Source of the DNA: an uncultured Candidatus Melainabacteria bacterium
Lineage (GTDB): Bacteria; Cyanobacteriota; Vampirovibrionia; Gastranaerophilales; Gastranaerophilaceae
Direction: 5' to 3'
DNA length: 64,000 bases
Assembly (NCBI GenBank): GCA_947525005.1
Contig: CANNUY010000001.1
Span: forward strand, 62,001 to 126,000
In this document: piece by piece, positions 24,318 through 33,826 of the stretch
Layout of the letters: every line of letters begins with the position of its first letter
Position numbering within the stretch: position 1 is the stretch's first letter
The notes under the pieces: generated by a model
Told to the model about the DNA's origin: nothing
Database searches by the model: none
Seen by the model: the letters and a program-made list of their open reading frames with translations, nothing else
Program-made: the position numbers and the translations under genes

Positions 24318-26525
24318 ATGAACAACATAGCGAAGAAGTTATCCGTTGCAATCTATTGGCACATGCATCAACCTGTTTATGAGCTTGATGGTGTTTTTTA
24401 CATGCCTTGGGCAAGGTTACACGCTGTTAAAGATTATTTGGATATGGTTACAATCCTTGAAAAATTCCCTAAACTAAAGCTCAATTTTGATGTTGTTCCT
24501 GCTCTTGTAGATGATATCATTCAATACACTGAATTAGGTTATGACGATATCCATTCAACCATTAGTGTTGCTCCTATCTCTGAACTTGATGACAGCGAAA
24601 AAGAATATATCCTAAACAACTTCTTCAACTCAAAATACGAAACTATGGTACGTAACTATCCACGATACAAAGAACTTTCGTACAAAAGATATTTTGAAGA
24701 AAAAACAAATCCAAACGATTACTCAGAACAAGAATATTCTGATATAATCGCTCTATTCAACCTTTCTTGGATTGACCCATCTCATCGTGACAAATATGAT
24801 GGTCTACACGAACTTATCGACAAGTCAGAAAACTACACACTTGAAGATAGGCAAAAAATAATAGATATCCATCGTCAAATAATGAAAGATATAATTCCAA
24901 CCTACAAAAAATACATAGATGAAGGTAGAGTGGAACTAACAACAAGTCCTTATTATCACCCAATTATGCCAATATTATGTGATTATAAAACAACGACAAA
25001 AAACCTTCCAGATACAGAAAATCTGCCTGTTGAAATGAACCTCAAAGAAGATGCTCATCAACAAGTTCGTCTTGCGATGAACAGACTAGAGGAAATATTT
25101 GGCAAACGACCAAAAGGATTTTGGGCTTCAGAATACTGTCTTACAGACGGGGTACTAAAACTGCTTGCAGAAGAAGGGGTAAATTGGACAATCTCCGATG
25201 AAACCATACTTTCTAAAAGTATTGGGTTTGAGTTTGTACGTGATTTTAAAGGTAACCTTGAAGATCCATACTACCTTTTGAAAACATACAACTATGCACA
25301 AGATAATTCTGATATAAATATAATTTTCAGAGATTCACACATACCTAGTCTTATCAACTTTGAATACTGCAACGTGGATTCAAAAATTGCATCAAACGAT
25401 TTATACAACAAAATAAAATCTGTTCAAAACAAACTTTTAGTTTCACCTGATGAAAACCACATGCTTACAATCGCACTTGATGGTGAAAACTGTTGGGAAA
25501 ACTATGAAAATGATGGCAACGATTTCTTAGAAAGTATCTATTCAAAAATCTGCACAGACGATTCTCTTGAAACTGTCCTAATAAGTGACTACATCTCTGC
25601 AGACAGAAACCCTAAAATATTGACTAAAATTCATCCAGGCTCTTGGATTAACAAAAACTTTAATTTCTGGATAGGCGAACCTGTTAAAAACCTTGCATGG
25701 CAATATTTGAACAATGTTCGCAACGATATTATAAACATCTTAAACTCAAACCCTGAGAAAAAAGATGAAGTAATGAAAGAAATATATATGGCAGAAGGTA
25801 GTGATTGGTTCTGGTGGTATGGTGAACCAAACAACTCTGGTCAAGACAACATCTTTGATTTCTTATTCAGAGAACACCTTAAAAATGCGTACAAAATTTT
25901 AGGAGTTAATCCACCAAAATACCTTAACGCATCAGTAATAGAATCTGCAACTAAACAACCAATTCAAGAACTTTATTCTTCAAATACCAAAAATATGCTT
26001 TATACAAAGAGCATAAACCTAATCGATGGACCAGTTTTCCACGAAAGCAAACTATTTGACAATGTAAGTTATGGTATTGATAACAAATATATCTATTTTG
26101 AACTCAAAATGAATTCAAGTCTTAAAGAACTTGAGAACAGAAATTCAAGATTGTACCAATTCTGTATATATATGAAAAACGCAAACAAAGATTTCTGTGG
26201 TTCTTCAGTAAGACTTTCCAACAAAACTGAAGTAATATTCCCAATCTTAAAAGCAAAATACCACAACGAATTGTCAATAACACTAACCAACGATAAACTA
26301 TATCCGTCATACCTGTCAGAGAGCATGCCAGACAACTTGTGGAAAATAGTTGATTCAAACGATTTGGATATTATTTACAAAGACAAATTAACAGTTAGAA
26401 TTCCTTTTGATGATATAAGAATTAAATCAGGCGAAACACTAGAATTTTTCTTTATAATAGCCGACTCTGGATTAAGAAATGCGTTCATGCCAAAAGACGT
26501 TTTAATATCAGTAAAACGTCCTTAG
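24318..26525 (+). CDS. Glycoside hydrolase family 57 glucan-active enzyme
   Basis: This is a 735-residue GH57 protein acting on alpha-1,4-glucans (amylase, transferase or pullulanase activity; not decidable). The start SVAIYWHMHQPVYE is the family's first conserved region. KGFWASE carries the probable nucleophile (Glu272) and ALDGENCWENY the acid/base (Asp388). The last ~170 residues form a beta-rich module after the EGSDWFWWYGE motif. No signal peptide, so probably cytoplasmic glycogen or maltodextrin metabolism. No Shine-Dalgarno; the promoter in the 39-bp repeat places the start at or next to the ATG. A strong terminator follows. Confidence 0.88.
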   Translation: MNNIAKKLSVAIYWHMHQPVYELDGVFYMPWARLHAVKDYLDMVTILEKFPKLKLNFDVVPALVDDIIQYTELGYDDIHSTISVAPISELDDSEKEYILNNFFNSKYETMVRNYPRYKELSYKRYFEEKTNPNDYSEQEYSDIIALFNLSWIDPSHRDKYDGLHELIDKSENYTLEDRQKIIDIHRQIMKDIIPTYKKYIDEGRVELTTSPYYHPIMPILCDYKTTTKNLPDTENLPVEMNLKEDAHQQVRLAMNRLEEIFGKRPKGFWASEYCLTDGVLKLLAEEGVNWTISDETILSKSIGFEFVRDFKGNLEDPYYLLKTYNYAQDNSDINIIFRDSHIPSLINFEYCNVDSKIASNDLYNKIKSVQNKLLVSPDENHMLTIALDGENCWENYENDGNDFLESIYSKICTDDSLETVLISDYISADRNPKILTKIHPGSWINKNFNFWIGEPVKNLAWQYLNNVRNDIINILNSNPEKKDEVMKEIYMAEGSDWFWWYGEPNNSGQDNIFDFLFREHLKNAYKILGVNPPKYLNASVIESATKQPIQELYSSNTKNMLYTKSINLIDGPVFHESKLFDNVSYGIDNKYIYFELKMNSSLKELENRNSRLYQFCIYMKNANKDFCGSSVRLSNKTEVIFPILKAKYHNELSITLTNDKLYPSYLSESMPDNLWKIVDSNDLDIIYKDKLTVRIPFDDIRIKSGETLEFFFIIADSGLRNAFMPKDVLISVKRP

Positions 26526-26569
26526 GATTTTGTGTTCGCAGGGTTTTCTACAAACATTTATTTACAACA

Positions 26570-26604
26570 AACAAGGCGAATTGGTTTCACCAATTCGCCT
26601 TGTT
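26570..26604. terminator. Bidirectional terminator
   Basis: AACAAGGCGAATTGGT pairs with ACCAATTCGCCTTGTT across a 3-base loop. It lies between the convergent GH57 gene and the gene at 26628 and can serve both. Confidence 0.85.
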
Positions 26605-26627
26605 AAATCATTAAAACTTATTAATTC

Positions 26628-27116
26628 TTATTTTGCAGTAGCAATAATTTGAACTTTTGTTTGCATCATTTCTTCTGTAATCAACCATTTTCCACTAGGT
26701 TGTTTTTTTACAACCATATAAGCTTTTAATTTATAACTTTCGCCAGATGGTTGTCTAAGTGAAGAAACCTTATATGTATCATGACCCATTGAAGTAACAG
26801 ACACATTTGAATAATAATTTTTATATCTTCTTACCTTAGCAATCGCTTGGCTTTTTCTCATTTCGCTAATATATCTTTGAGTATTTGTCACTCTTGTAAC
26901 AGTTGTGCCGTCTTTTTTAAGCACTACACGAATGATTTTAGCGTTTGGAGCATACATAGTTGTCAAAGTAGGTTGATAACTGTTTGCAGCTGCAACATAG
27001 CTATGAAAAAAGTTCAACGCTTCTGCTGATGTACTTGATGCGTTTGCTATCAAAGTAAGTCCACCAACAATTACTAATAGTACAGAAAAAATTGTTCTTT
27101 TAATATTTTTAAACAT
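26628..27116 (-). CDS. Exported protein, possibly NTF2-like
   Basis: This is a 162-residue protein starting MFKNIKRTIFSVLLVIVGGL, a typical Sec signal with probable cleavage after ANA. The mature part has one helix region (EALNFFHSYVAAANSYQPTLTTMYAPNA) and then strands (YKLKAYMVVKKQPSGKWLITEE), the layout of NTF2/SnoaL-like domains. The ATG at 27116 overlaps the lysC stop codon region, which argues for translational coupling; AGGGGG lies upstream. The seven-codon longer reading is less likely. Last gene of the TPR-lysC operon. Function unknown. Confidence 0.7.
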   Translation of the reverse strand: MFKNIKRTIFSVLLVIVGGLTLIANASSTSAEALNFFHSYVAAANSYQPTLTTMYAPNAKIIRVVLKKDGTTVTRVTNTQRYISEMRKSQAIAKVRRYKNYYSNVSVTSMGHDTYKVSSLRQPSGESYKLKAYMVVKKQPSGKWLITEEMMQTKVQIIATAK

Positions 27117-28377
27117 CTGGTAATGTCCCCCTAACATCGGCTACTTCATCACATTCTAGATTGAATGCTTTATGTAAAGCTATAATAGCTTTATTTGCGT
27201 CAAGTTCATCAACAAGACAGCTAATTTTAATTTCACTTGTTGAAATCATTTTTATATTTATATCATTTGCAGCAAGGGTATTAAACATCATAGCAGCTAT
27301 ACCTGGTCGGTCAATCATGCCTGCTCCAACAATTGAAACCTTTGCAATATTTTCATCAACTTGAAATCTACTAGCACCGATATCTTCTTTCATCTCATCT
27401 AGAGTTTTCAATGTCTTATCTAAATCTGATTTATCTATTGTGAAAGCTATATCGTTAGTATTTTCGATTTTTCTAGCATACGATTGAATAATCATATCAA
27501 CAGATATATTAGCTTCTGACAGCTTGTTAAAAATTTGAGCAGCTCGTCCAGGTACATCAGGTACATCACAAACGACTATTCTCAACTGAGTTAAATCAGC
27601 GGCAACCCCTGTAACAGGTCTTTGAAGTTCCATATCTTCGACTCCTACAATTAATGTTCCTAAATTTTCTAGTTTAAAACTACTACGTACTCTTAATGGC
27701 ACTTTAAAAGTTTTAGCTGTTTCAACAGCACGTGGATGAAGTACATTTGCACCTACCCTAGCAAGTTCAAGCATTTCTTCATAAGAAATAGTTTGAAGTC
27801 TTGAAGCGGTCGGTACAATACGTGGGTCTGTAGTATAAACACCTTCAACATCTGTATAAATATCACAACGAGCAGCATCAAGAGCAGCTGCAAGCGCAAC
27901 AGCTGAGGTATCAGAACCACCTCTACCAAGCGTTGTAACTTCTCCATCTGGTGTTACACCTTGAAAACCAGCAATTACAACCACTTTTCCTTGATTTAAA
28001 TAATTTTTAATTCTGTCTGTTTTGATATCTACAATTCTTGCTTTTGAATGTACGTTTTCGGTAATAATGCCTACTTGCATAGCGTTCATACTAATTGCAT
28101 CACCACCAGCTGATTGAATTGCCATCGCTAATAACGCAATAGAAATACCTTCGCCTGTTGACAACAACATATCCATTTCACGACCTGATGGGTTTGGCGA
28201 AATTTCTTTTGCCATCTTTACTAGGTGGTCTGTTGTATGACCCATAGCAGAAACTACTACTACAACGTCATTTCCAAGATTTTTCTCACGCAAAATTGTA
28301 TTTGCGACGTTCTTTATCTTTGATGTATCGGCAACCGATGTGCCACCAAATTTTTGAACAATTATCTTTCTACTCAT
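27109..28377 (-). CDS. lysC: Aspartate kinase
   Basis: This 422-residue enzyme phosphorylates aspartate, the entry to lysine, threonine and methionine (and diaminopimelate) synthesis. VQKFGGTSVAD and TTLGRGGSDTSAVALAAAL mark the kinase domain. Two C-terminal ACT domains (ISVDMIIQSYA and IAAMMFNTLAANDINIKMIS) bind the feedback amino acid. I start at MSRKIIVQKFGG (28377), which overlaps the end of the TPR gene by eight bases, rather than at the 13-codon longer reading. Middle gene of a three-gene operon. Confidence 0.95.
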   Translation of the reverse strand: MSRKIIVQKFGGTSVADTSKIKNVANTILREKNLGNDVVVVVSAMGHTTDHLVKMAKEISPNPSGREMDMLLSTGEGISIALLAMAIQSAGGDAISMNAMQVGIITENVHSKARIVDIKTDRIKNYLNQGKVVVIAGFQGVTPDGEVTTLGRGGSDTSAVALAAALDAARCDIYTDVEGVYTTDPRIVPTASRLQTISYEEMLELARVGANVLHPRAVETAKTFKVPLRVRSSFKLENLGTLIVGVEDMELQRPVTGVAADLTQLRIVVCDVPDVPGRAAQIFNKLSEANISVDMIIQSYARKIENTNDIAFTIDKSDLDKTLKTLDEMKEDIGASRFQVDENIAKVSIVGAGMIDRPGIAAMMFNTLAANDINIKMISTSEIKISCLVDELDANKAIIALHKAFNLECDEVADVRGTLPDV

Positions 28378-29893
28378 AATCCCGTAAAAGTCCTTCCAGT
28401 TCAGATTTTTCATCATTGTAGAGATGTTTGTACCCTAAGTCCTCTATCTTTTTTATAACCTCGAGTGCTTTTTCTACATTATACTTATAACTATTTTGTT
28501 TTGCAAGATTATAAGTAATAATAAAATAATTATTTAATAAATCTTTGTTTTTTGTTGTCTTCATCAATTGCTTAAACTTTGTATTTGCAAGTTCATAATT
28601 CTCTTTTTTAATCAAAAACTTCATATATTCTAATGCAATATCTTCTGAATCATTTGAATACTCAAGCGCTTTTTCAAATGATTTTGCTGATTTTTCCACA
28701 TCACCAAGTTCAAGATAACAAATAGCCTTAAACATAAAGTTCTTACCTTTTGTTTCATAATCTTTTTCACATTTTCTAAGCAATTCCATTGCATGCTCAA
28801 AATTATGATTATCAATTTCAAGCTTTGCCCACAAGAAATTTGCCAAATGATTATCAGGATTAAGTTCTAAGGATTTCGTAATGTTTTCAAGCGATTTCTC
28901 ACTGTCACCTATTTTATATAGAGAGAATGCAAGGCGAGCATATATTTCGTCACTATCTTTACCATGCAAAAGTTCATTCGCTTTTTCAAGTTTTTCAATC
29001 GCCTCTTTGTGATAACCGAACTTTTGTAATGATGTTGCCCAAGAAAGATATAAAAAGAATGTATTAAGACCATTCATTTCTGCCATTTTATAAAAAGTTA
29101 AAGACTCTTTCTCTTTGTTTTTCATAGCATAAATATCACCTAACAAAAGATAAGTTTCAATTTTATATTGAAATATTGCGAGCGATTTCTTAGCATAAGA
29201 AATAGCTTCATCATATTTTTCCGTCTTAAAATATATATATGCAATATTGTGCAAGGCTTCGTGATTATTTTCAGTACAATTGATGACATGTTTCAAGCAT
29301 GCCAAAGCTGAATCATAATTTCCAAGTTCAATATCAACTATTCCTATCATATATAAAGGTCGCAAATCCTTCTTATTATACTTCATCGATTCTTGAAGTT
29401 TTTCTTTTGCATTACGATATTGTTTTTGTTTAATAAGCAAAGCACCCCAAGAAAGATAGGCTTCTGCATCTTCTGGGTTAATGGTAAGAGCTTTTTCATA
29501 TTTTCTAGCTGCACCCTCTAAATTACCCATGATTGCAAGACAATTACCCCATAATACAAAAGATTTTGAATTATTTTTATCTTTTTTATAAGCAGCAAGA
29601 TAGTATTTAATAGCTTGACTATAATCACCTGTTGACTGTTTTATAATACCTAAGTTCAACAAAGCGTTTGAGGATTTAGACGGAAAGCAAACAGCACTTC
29701 TTAACAAATCTTCAGCTTCTTGTAGCCTACCCATCGCATACATTGAAGATGCCATGTTTATAAAAGCATTTGTTGGCATTGAAGGAATTTTACCGATTTT
29801 CTTATAATCATCGACAAAAGAACTTGCACGCTTCACTTTATCGATTATTTTATTTATCAAATCTTTTGACTTTACAAAATATTTATTTGCCAT
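28370..29893 (-). CDS. Tetratricopeptide-repeat protein
   Basis: This is a 507-residue protein made almost entirely of TPR units from about residue 40, for example NALLNLGIIKQSTGDYSQAI, then SYAKKSLAIFQYK and NPDNHLANFLWAKLEID. Such superhelices bind peptides or proteins. No signal peptide or other domain. AAGGTGG precedes the ATG. It is the first gene of the operon with lysC and an exported protein, but nothing in it points to amino-acid metabolism. Partner unknown. Confidence 0.85.
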   Translation of the reverse strand: MANKYFVKSKDLINKIIDKVKRASSFVDDYKKIGKIPSMPTNAFINMASSMYAMGRLQEAEDLLRSAVCFPSKSSNALLNLGIIKQSTGDYSQAIKYYLAAYKKDKNNSKSFVLWGNCLAIMGNLEGAARKYEKALTINPEDAEAYLSWGALLIKQKQYRNAKEKLQESMKYNKKDLRPLYMIGIVDIELGNYDSALACLKHVINCTENNHEALHNIAYIYFKTEKYDEAISYAKKSLAIFQYKIETYLLLGDIYAMKNKEKESLTFYKMAEMNGLNTFFLYLSWATSLQKFGYHKEAIEKLEKANELLHGKDSDEIYARLAFSLYKIGDSEKSLENITKSLELNPDNHLANFLWAKLEIDNHNFEHAMELLRKCEKDYETKGKNFMFKAICYLELGDVEKSAKSFEKALEYSNDSEDIALEYMKFLIKKENYELANTKFKQLMKTTKNKDLLNNYFIITYNLAKQNSYKYNVEKALEVIKKIEDLGYKHLYNDEKSELEGLLRDYE

Positions 29894-30010
29894 TAGCCAC
29901 CTTAATCATACATATAAGATGTTTTGATTATAACATAATTAAGCTTAAAAGTGAACAAATAACAGGAAAAGAGGAAGATTAAAATCCATTTGTAACAGTT
30001 TCGCAACATA

Positions 30011-30031
30011 CTAACAAAAAATATTTTTATC
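30011..30031 (+). promoter_or_regulatory. Recurrent YTARCAAA upstream element, copy 4
   Basis: CTAACA followed by AAAAATATTTTT and, 10 bp later, TTAATATGAT. GTAACA lies upstream. It lies about 170 bp before the operon starting at 30186; the rest of the 292-bp gap 29894-30185 shows nothing further I can name. Confidence 0.35.
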
Positions 30032-30185
30032 TGATTTAATATGATTGTAATGTGAATAACAAATTTAGATTGGAAACTATGAAAACTAAAAACCATACAA
30101 CGAAAAATCTAATAACAATCACAACCAATGAAGTGTTTATTATAAGTGTAATGCAACTAAATCAACAATATAGAAGGAACGTGTA

Positions 30186-31130
30186 ATGATTAATAGGGTA
30201 ACAGGTGCAATCCCAAAAGCTACAACATTACTTGCAAACAACGCAGGTAAAAAGGGTGACCGCCTCAAAAATTTCATGAAAAACCCTGTCTTAGGCAAGG
30301 TTTTAGATGCGGCTGGTGAAAACCCAGTAATTTGTCAGTCAGCATTCTCGCTAGCACTATGTTGTGCTTTACGACCAGCAACAAATTATGTAGTCACAAA
30401 AGACAAACAAGATGCCGCTTATGCGTCATCTCACTCAATAGCCTCAGGTGTCATGGGTTTTGTATGGCCATTGATTTTCGCAACACCATTGGCTTCAGGG
30501 ATTAAGGCAGTGTCTAAAAACCCACAAAAATGGTTGAAGCCTTCTCGAATTAAACAGTTCTATCCAAACGTAAAAATTGTTGAAGAACTAGATGCAGCAG
30601 GCAAAAAGATTGGCGAAAAAATTGCGACTAACGCAAAAGGCGAAATGTTAAGAAAAGACGGAAAAGTATTAGGTCAATCACTAGAACCAAAAATGATTTA
30701 TAACGAAGCAGAGAGAGCCGCATTTGAAGCACAAAATGCAGGCTTTTATGTTGATAAAGGTGGAGTTGTCCGTTCTAAGACCGTATTTAAGACAGAAAAT
30801 GGTAAATTCAAACTTGATAAAGAAGGTAACAAGATTGGTTGTGCTGTACAATCAGACTTAAACCCAATCACAGAAGAAATGGAAATCGGTGTTAAGAAGG
30901 AAGAAAACATGAAGAACTTCATGAACATGATTCCAGATATCTTGTTAGCTCCACCAAGAGCATTCTTAACAATCAAACTTATTCCACCTATCCTATCAGC
31001 ATTAGGTATCTCTAAAAAACCTAAAAATGATGCAGGACAAAATGGAACAGCTCAAGGACCTGTAACATTTGCGATGAGAATGGCTGAAATGCAAAGTCCG
31101 TTCTCTTCATTCAAAAAAGGAGGTGTGTAA
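30186..31130 (+). CDS. Hypothetical protein with two hydrophobic segments
   Basis: This is a 314-residue protein without a recognised domain. Hydrophobic stretches lie near residues 50-70 (CQSAFSLALCCALRPATNYV) and 86-106 (GVMGFVWPLIFATPLASGI), and another near 240-260. The middle contains charged, repeat-like text on keeping values (KIGEKIATNAKGEMLRKDGKV). AAGGAA precedes the ATG, and its stop overlaps the start of the next gene. The pair looks lineage-specific. A membrane-associated role is plausible. No F-x-G leader in this one. Confidence 0.6.
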   Translation: MINRVTGAIPKATTLLANNAGKKGDRLKNFMKNPVLGKVLDAAGENPVICQSAFSLALCCALRPATNYVVTKDKQDAAYASSHSIASGVMGFVWPLIFATPLASGIKAVSKNPQKWLKPSRIKQFYPNVKIVEELDAAGKKIGEKIATNAKGEMLRKDGKVLGQSLEPKMIYNEAERAAFEAQNAGFYVDKGGVVRSKTVFKTENGKFKLDKEGNKIGCAVQSDLNPITEEMEIGVKKEENMKNFMNMIPDILLAPPRAFLTIKLIPPILSALGISKKPKNDAGQNGTAQGPVTFAMRMAEMQSPFSSFKKGGV

Positions 31131-31858
31131 TGGCTATATCTTCAATCAATTCTAGTATGTCATATACATCACCAAACTTTAAAGGTGCTAAGATGAACGC
31201 TTCTACAATGACAAAAGCAGCATCAACAGTAACTAAAATGGCTGAAGAAGGTGGACTTAAAGGATTAAAAGCAAAAATGAGTGCAGCTTATGATAAAGCA
31301 ATTGAAAATGTTTTAATCAAGCCTGTAATCGCACCAATTATGAACTCAGAAGGATTTGGCAAACTTGCTGACAAAACTGTTAACATCGACAATATGGCAG
31401 CTCACATGTCAACAGCTGGTTCTTGTGTAACAACAGCAACTTATGCTTATACATCTTTAAAAACTTTGAGAAAAGACGAAGAACAAAAGAAACGTGCCAA
31501 AACTCTTGCATTAAACCAAGTAATGGTTACTGGTTTATCAACATTAGGTGCTTACACAATCAACGATAAACTAGGTAAATTCAGTAAAGAACTAGGTTAC
31601 AAATTCAGAGAAGCTAACCAAGGTAGTGAAAAACTTGCAACTCGTATGAAAGGTTTTAACACTGCTAAATCATTGTTAATCTTCGCTGTAATGTACAGAT
31701 ATGTTGCACCAGTACTTGTAACACCATTAGCAAGTAAAATTGGTAACTTGATAAATGGTAAAGATGACAAGGCTAAAAAAGCAGCACAAAAACCTGCAAC
31801 AGTTGTTCCAATGGAAGCTGCTAAAGAATTAGCATCAGCAAAAGTTGAAACAAAATAA
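31130..31858 (+). CDS. Hypothetical protein with F-K-G leader
   Basis: This 242-residue protein starts MAISSINSSMSYTSPNFKGA, with PNFKG at residues 15-19. The rest is helical, with hydrophobic helices around 95-115 (AGSCVTTATYAYTSLKTL) and 185-205 (SLLIFAVMYRYVAPVLVTP) and an Ala/Lys-rich tail. AAGGAGGTG just before the ATG gives a strong start; start and stop overlap the upstream gene by one base. A terminator follows. I know no family; membrane association is inferred. Confidence 0.6.
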   Translation: MAISSINSSMSYTSPNFKGAKMNASTMTKAASTVTKMAEEGGLKGLKAKMSAAYDKAIENVLIKPVIAPIMNSEGFGKLADKTVNIDNMAAHMSTAGSCVTTATYAYTSLKTLRKDEEQKKRAKTLALNQVMVTGLSTLGAYTINDKLGKFSKELGYKFREANQGSEKLATRMKGFNTAKSLLIFAVMYRYVAPVLVTPLASKIGNLINGKDDKAKKAAQKPATVVPMEAAKELASAKVETK

Positions 31859-31883
31859 GATCAAAGATTTTTATGATAATAAT

Positions 31884-31916
31884 AGTGGCGAAGCCAATGG
31901 CTTCGCCACTCTTTTG
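31884..31916 (+). terminator. Rho-independent terminator
   Basis: AGTGGCGAAGCC pairs with GGCTTCGCCACT around AAT, followed by CTTTTG. It ends the two-gene operon 30186-31858. Confidence 0.85.
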
Positions 31917-31971
31917 TTGGGTTAGAAACCCCAACCTACAATTCTTTTGTTTTTTAAATAGCAGTTACAAC

Positions 31972-32937
31972 CTATTTATCAAACATCTGTTTAATACCAT
32001 CAACAGAGCTCAAAATACCTGTTGCTTCATAAGGCATATAAACAACTTTATTATCTTGACCTTCTGTCATAGTTTTCAAAGTTTCTAAGTACTTCATCGC
32101 AATCAAGTATTTATCAGGTTGACCTTTATCATTCAAAGCTTCAATAATCTTAGTGATTGCTTTTTGTTCACCGTCTGCTTCAACTATTCTTGCTTGAGCA
32201 ACACCTTCGGCTTTAAGAATTGCTGATTGTTTTTCACCTTCTGCAATATTGATTGCTGATTCTTTTTCACCTTCTGCTTTTAAAATTGCAGATTTTTTCA
32301 AACCTTCTGCTTCAAGAATTGCAGCACGTCTATCACGTTCTGCTTTCATTTGTTTTTCCATAGCAGTTTGGATTTCAACAGGTGGAATAATGTCTTGAAG
32401 TTCAACTCTTGTTACTTTTACACCCCATTTGTCAGTCGCATCGTCAAGGATTGTTCTTAATTCTTGATTGATTTTATCTCTTGAAACAAGTGTTTCATCT
32501 AAATCGATTTGACCAACTAAGTTTCTCAAAGTTGTTTGAGTCAATTTTTCTATCGCTTCTGGAAGATTTTGGATTTCGTAAACTGCTGATTTCGGATCCA
32601 CGATTTGGAAGTATAACAATGCGTTAATACTAATTGTTACGTTATCTTTTGTAATTACATTCTGTCTAGGAAAATCATAAACTTTTTCTCTCAAATCAAT
32701 TCTTGATATATCCTTTGCAACATAATAAGTTTTTCCGTCCATACCTTGTTGAGTAGTTTTCCAAGTAATATTTCTTGGATTATCTAAAAAAGGTATTATT
32801 ATATTAAACCCTGATTCAAGCACCTTATGGAATTTTCCAAGTCTTTCTATAATGATTACTTCTGCTTGCTTAACAATCACAATCCCTTTTACTAAGAATA
32901 CGATTGCAAGAACTAATAAAAACGTAATTGTAGACAT
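31972..32937 (-). CDS. SPFH/Band 7 (stomatin-like) membrane protein
   Basis: This is a 321-residue protein with one N-terminal transmembrane helix (FLLVLAIVFLVKGIVIV) and then the SPFH domain (ERLGKFHKVLESGFNIIIPF, DISRIDLREKVYDFPRQNVITKDN). A long coiled coil follows with repeated A-I-L-K-A-E-G-E-K units near residues 210-265. Stomatin-like proteins form oligomeric membrane scaffolds. I start at MSTITF (32937) because GGGGGAA lies directly upstream; the longer reading includes that site. The usual NfeD partner is not adjacent. Confidence 0.88.
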   Translation of the reverse strand: MSTITFLLVLAIVFLVKGIVIVKQAEVIIIERLGKFHKVLESGFNIIIPFLDNPRNITWKTTQQGMDGKTYYVAKDISRIDLREKVYDFPRQNVITKDNVTISINALLYFQIVDPKSAVYEIQNLPEAIEKLTQTTLRNLVGQIDLDETLVSRDKINQELRTILDDATDKWGVKVTRVELQDIIPPVEIQTAMEKQMKAERDRRAAILEAEGLKKSAILKAEGEKESAINIAEGEKQSAILKAEGVAQARIVEADGEQKAITKIIEALNDKGQPDKYLIAMKYLETLKTMTEGQDNKVVYMPYEATGILSSVDGIKQMFDK

Positions 32938-32992
32938 ATATTCCCCCTTCTTTTTTACACACAATTATTATATCTTAACGAATTGAAAAACA

Positions 32993-33014
32993 CTAGCAAA
33001 AAAATATTTTTTAA
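32993..33014 (+). promoter_or_regulatory. Recurrent YTARCAAA upstream element, copy 5
   Basis: CTAGCA followed by an AAATATTTTTT palindrome, then TATATAA about 8 bp on. It lies 64 nt before the L,D-transpeptidase start, which here has its own AGGAG ribosome site. Confidence 0.4.
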
Positions 33015-33057
33015 TACTTTATATAAACATCACAACTAAATTATATCAGGAGATAAT

Positions 33058-33804
33058 ATGTTATCAATAACCAACGCAACCAACAATTCGGTTAATTTTG
33101 GCGCAAAAAAGGCCGTATCAAGACCAGAAAAACAAGAAAATTCACAAACTAATACTAACGGTATTTCAAACAAAGTTCTGCTTTCGACAATGGCAATGCT
33201 AATGTACTTAAATGCCATGCCAGCAGAAGCACAAACAACCAAGACAGAGCAAAACGCAAAACCTAAAATTGAGGTGGTTGATAAAACTACAGAAGATGAC
33301 ACAGTACAAGATTTTAATAAAACTCAACTAAGATTTGACGAACTTGCAAAAGCGCCTGACCCAACGATTAAAGTTGCTGGTAAAAATGTTAAAGCAGGCA
33401 TTGTCGTTGACTTATCAGAAAACAAACTTTATAGATATAATTCAGAAGGTATTGTACAAGATGGATACCACGTAGCCAGTGGAGTTCTTGGCAGAAATGG
33501 GAAAAGCATCACACATACAGGAATAAGAAAAGTAGACCACATAGAAACCTATCCATATTCGTCAGCTAAAGGTTCAAAACGTGCAAGAAATCCTAAAGCA
33601 TTTGGACCAAAAATTTTGTATTTAACAATAGTAGATCCTAAAACAGGTGCGAACAGAGGTTCAAACGGTGAGTTTATCCACGGTAACAATAATGCTTCAA
33701 GCATTGGAACTTATGCATCTCACGGTTGTATAAGAATGGATAACGAAGTTATCAAGAAACTTGCCGCAGAGACAGAAAAAGGCACTTATGTATTGATTAA
33801 GTAA
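33058..33804 (+). CDS. L,D-transpeptidase with F-G-A leader before a Sec-like segment
   Basis: This is a 248-residue YkuD-domain protein that cross-links or modifies peptidoglycan stem peptides. The domain starts near residue 120 (AGIVVDLSENKLYRY), and the active-site text FIHGNNNASSIGTYASHGCIRM puts the catalytic Cys at 224. The first residues, MLSITNATNNSVNFGAKK, hold VNFGA at 12-16. Only then comes a hydrophobic signal-like stretch (KVLLSTMAMLMYLNAMPAEAQ, about 39-59). A leader before a Sec-type signal is unusual. AGGAG precedes the ATG. Stands alone. Confidence 0.88.
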   Translation: MLSITNATNNSVNFGAKKAVSRPEKQENSQTNTNGISNKVLLSTMAMLMYLNAMPAEAQTTKTEQNAKPKIEVVDKTTEDDTVQDFNKTQLRFDELAKAPDPTIKVAGKNVKAGIVVDLSENKLYRYNSEGIVQDGYHVASGVLGRNGKSITHTGIRKVDHIETYPYSSAKGSKRARNPKAFGPKILYLTIVDPKTGANRGSNGEFIHGNNNASSIGTYASHGCIRMDNEVIKKLAAETEKGTYVLIK

Positions 33805-33826
33805 TGTATTCACAAAGACTTGTTGT

